Source: Aquimarina algiphila
Lineage (GTDB): Bacteria > Bacteroidota > Bacteroidia > Flavobacteriales > Flavobacteriaceae
NCBI RefSeq assembly: GCF_007489275.1
Contig: NZ_VLNR01000022.1
Location: 19,931-83,930 of the forward strand
DNA: 64,000 nt
Direction of reading: 5' to 3'
Below are positions 62,868 through 64,000 of the stretch, in pieces. The number at the start of each line of letters is the position of its first letter. The stretch's first letter is position 1. The translations under genes and the position numbers were made by a program. Below the pieces are notes generated by a model. That model saw nothing but the letters and a program-made list of their open reading frames with translations, searched no databases and was not told where the DNA came from.

Positions 62868-63581
62868 TTATCTTATCAATATTGCATATAATGTTCCCGA
62901 TACTGGCTTTACATTATCTCCAGCCACGTCATCGATACCAATACCTTCTCCAAGAGTAATTCTTCTAGGCATCATTGGATCTATTGTTATATCATCCTCT
63001 GGCAATGTTAAAGTGCTTACCCCGAAAAAAGGGGTAACATCTGTTAAAGGATAAGCAATTCTTATTTTATCGTCTCCCAAAAAGGTTACATCCAATGATA
63101 ACTGCCCATTTGAACTATTAATTGTTATACTCTTCCCATCTGTATTGATTCCAAATTTCGCGTCTAATGCTGCACTATTAAAAAATATAGACGAATATTC
63201 TAGTAATACATCTGTAACAGATTTCTCTTCGCTTTCGAACAAACGATCTCCATTATATGTTACAAAAACTGTTTCTGATTCGTCACTAAATATCCCTGTT
63301 TCTCTTAAATCTCCATTGCCAAAAAAAGTCATTGTATAATCTCCTCCACCAGTAGCTACTTCATTTTTCAATGTATATTTAAATTCGACATTTTCACCAT
63401 TTAAAATTCCTGACTTTGTGCTATTTCCTATTCTAAGTGATTCTAAACTCCAATCACCTTCAAGTTTTTGATTTGTTACATCCACCTCTAGTATACCAGT
63501 GCCATCATCTTCACTACATGAAGTAAGTGCAGCACAAGACAATACAATACATAGAATTTGTAATTTTGTAATTATTCTCAT
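62868..63581 (-). CDS. Lipocalin-like lipoprotein
   Basis: The 237-residue product has a lipobox ending at C22 (AALTSC) and a lipocalin-like beginning (KLEGDWSLESLRIGNS) followed by repeated strands typical of small beta-barrel proteins (GGGDYTMTFFGNGDLRETGI, GQLSLDVTFLGDDKIRI). No close family is recognised, so a binding or scaffold role on the outer membrane is only a guess. Stand-alone gene upstream of the rRNA operon end. Confidence 0.72.
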   Translation of the reverse strand: MRIITKLQILCIVLSCAALTSCSEDDGTGILEVDVTNQKLEGDWSLESLRIGNSTKSGILNGENVEFKYTLKNEVATGGGDYTMTFFGNGDLRETGIFSDESETVFVTYNGDRLFESEEKSVTDVLLEYSSIFFNSAALDAKFGINTDGKSITINSSNGQLSLDVTFLGDDKIRIAYPLTDVTPFFGVSTLTLPEDDITIDPMMPRRITLGEGIGIDDVAGDNVKPVSGTLYAILIR

Positions 63582-63879
63582 AATATATAGTTATGTTTAT
63601 TTTTTCAAACTTAAAAATAAAGTTTCCTGAAAAAAAATGATAACGATTTTTATGATATAACATATGGTTATTTAGATAACACAAATGATAAATAAGCGTT
63701 AAATTCTTGCACACACTAATGATTTACAAGGTACTACACATGTTAATTATAATATAATTTATAAGCAATAAACCATATATCTTGAAGAAAAAACAGAAAT
63801 CGTACAGAAAAAGATATTTAAAATAAGATAAGTTTCTCATTCTTGTATATAGTATTTTGTTTAGATTTATGTATAAAAA
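63582..63879. other. Gene-free stretch before the rRNA operon
   Basis: AT-rich DNA between the minus-strand lipoprotein gene and the 3' end of the rRNA operon. It must contain the lipoprotein promoter. I see no gene. Confidence 0.5.
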
Positions 63880-63911
63880 AAAACCCTTCAATATTGATAT
63901 TGAAGGGTTTT
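63880..63911 (-). terminator. rRNA operon terminator
   Basis: AAAACCCTTCAATAT pairs with ATATTGAAGGGTTTT, then on the minus strand a long T run. It lies right after the 5S rRNA gene. Confidence 0.88.
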
Positions 63912-63916
63912 CAAGG

Positions 63917-64000
63917 AAGGCGGCGACCTACTCTCCCACGATTGTAGTACCATTGGCGCTAATGGGCTTAACTTCTCTGTTCGGAATGGTAAGAGGTGAG
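63917..64000 (-). rRNA. 5S rRNA, 3' part
   Basis: The minus strand reads ACCTCTTACCATTCCGAACA, then AGAAGTTAAGCCC and GGGAGAGTAGGTCGCCGCC, the conserved 5S core and 3' end. Roughly the first 25 bases of the gene lie beyond the window. The 16S, 23S and tRNA genes of the operon should lie further right. The 3' end is placed by the conserved GCCGCC and may be off by a few bases. Confidence 0.93.

Noticed and set aside
1..64000. CRISPR array, prophage or transposon
   Set aside because: No regular direct repeats with spacers, integrase, transposase or terminal repeats were seen; the only tandem repeats are the peptide cassettes and gene paralogues.

Overview
The window looks like chromosome of a marine-type member of the Flavobacteriaceae (Bacteroidota). 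The evidence is an AT-rich genome without Shine-Dalgarno sites, a C-terminal type IX secretion (T9SS) sorting domain, a TonB-dependent receptor with a carboxypeptidase-like N-domain, TAnnTTTG promoter elements, a 6S RNA in the zapA-rny interval, and several families typical of flavobacteria (DUF6048, DUF6452, DUF6768, DUF2911, CCC-motif membrane proteins). The genus cannot be fixed from this alone. No phage, insertion sequence, integrase or CRISPR array is visible.

Layout. 0-5 kb: small accessory genes (secreted protein, GNAT acetyltransferase, an overlapping HEAT-like/radical SAM pair, a frameshifted DUF1697 gene, a Crp/Fnr regulator, a DinB-like protein). 5-7.6 kb: a large T9SS-secreted endonuclease I. 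7.9-9.5 kb: five short genes plus one decayed copy, each encoding a near-identical double-glycine-like leader and a divergent six-cysteine core. This is the most unusual locus here. 9.5-17.3 kb: ackA-pta and envelope/secreted proteins, including a TlpA-like lipoprotein. 17.4-33.3 kb: mostly housekeeping genes (pheT, a PQQ-like propeller, an HTH-membrane regulator, gyrA with a TPR gene, clpC, a paralogous pair, rny, 6S RNA, zapA and a coiled-coil partner). 33.4-41 kb: a divergent galactofuranose pair (glf and a glycosyltransferase), an M23 peptidase, a TonB-dependent receptor and a cysteine desulfurase. 41-46 kb: two paralogous lipoproteins, an Smr-domain protein, and a six-gene run of small membrane proteins (three DUF2752, two CCC-motif, one CD225/dispanin). 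46-60 kb: rocD, an ECF sigma factor overlapping a DUF6768 gene, rlmD, small unknown genes, two tandem terminators of matching stem, DUF6452-DUF6048, gamma-glutamyltransferase, a 1090-residue BNR-propeller protein and two methyltransferases. 60-64 kb: a ZIP transporter, DUF4268, a lipoprotein with a phospholipase A2-like motif, a hemolysin III family protein, a lipoprotein, and the 3' part of a minus-strand 5S rRNA whose operon continues beyond the window.

How the genes work together. AckA and Pta interconvert acetyl-CoA and acetate. Glf probably supplies UDP-galactofuranose to the neighbouring transferase. ZapA and its coiled-coil neighbour probably act at the divisome. Each cysteine-rich peptide gene sits in its own short unit, and no processing or export gene lies nearby, so maturation, if any, must come from elsewhere in the genome. 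Where the longest reading frame began at an implausible upstream codon, the start given here is the one supported by the protein N-terminus.
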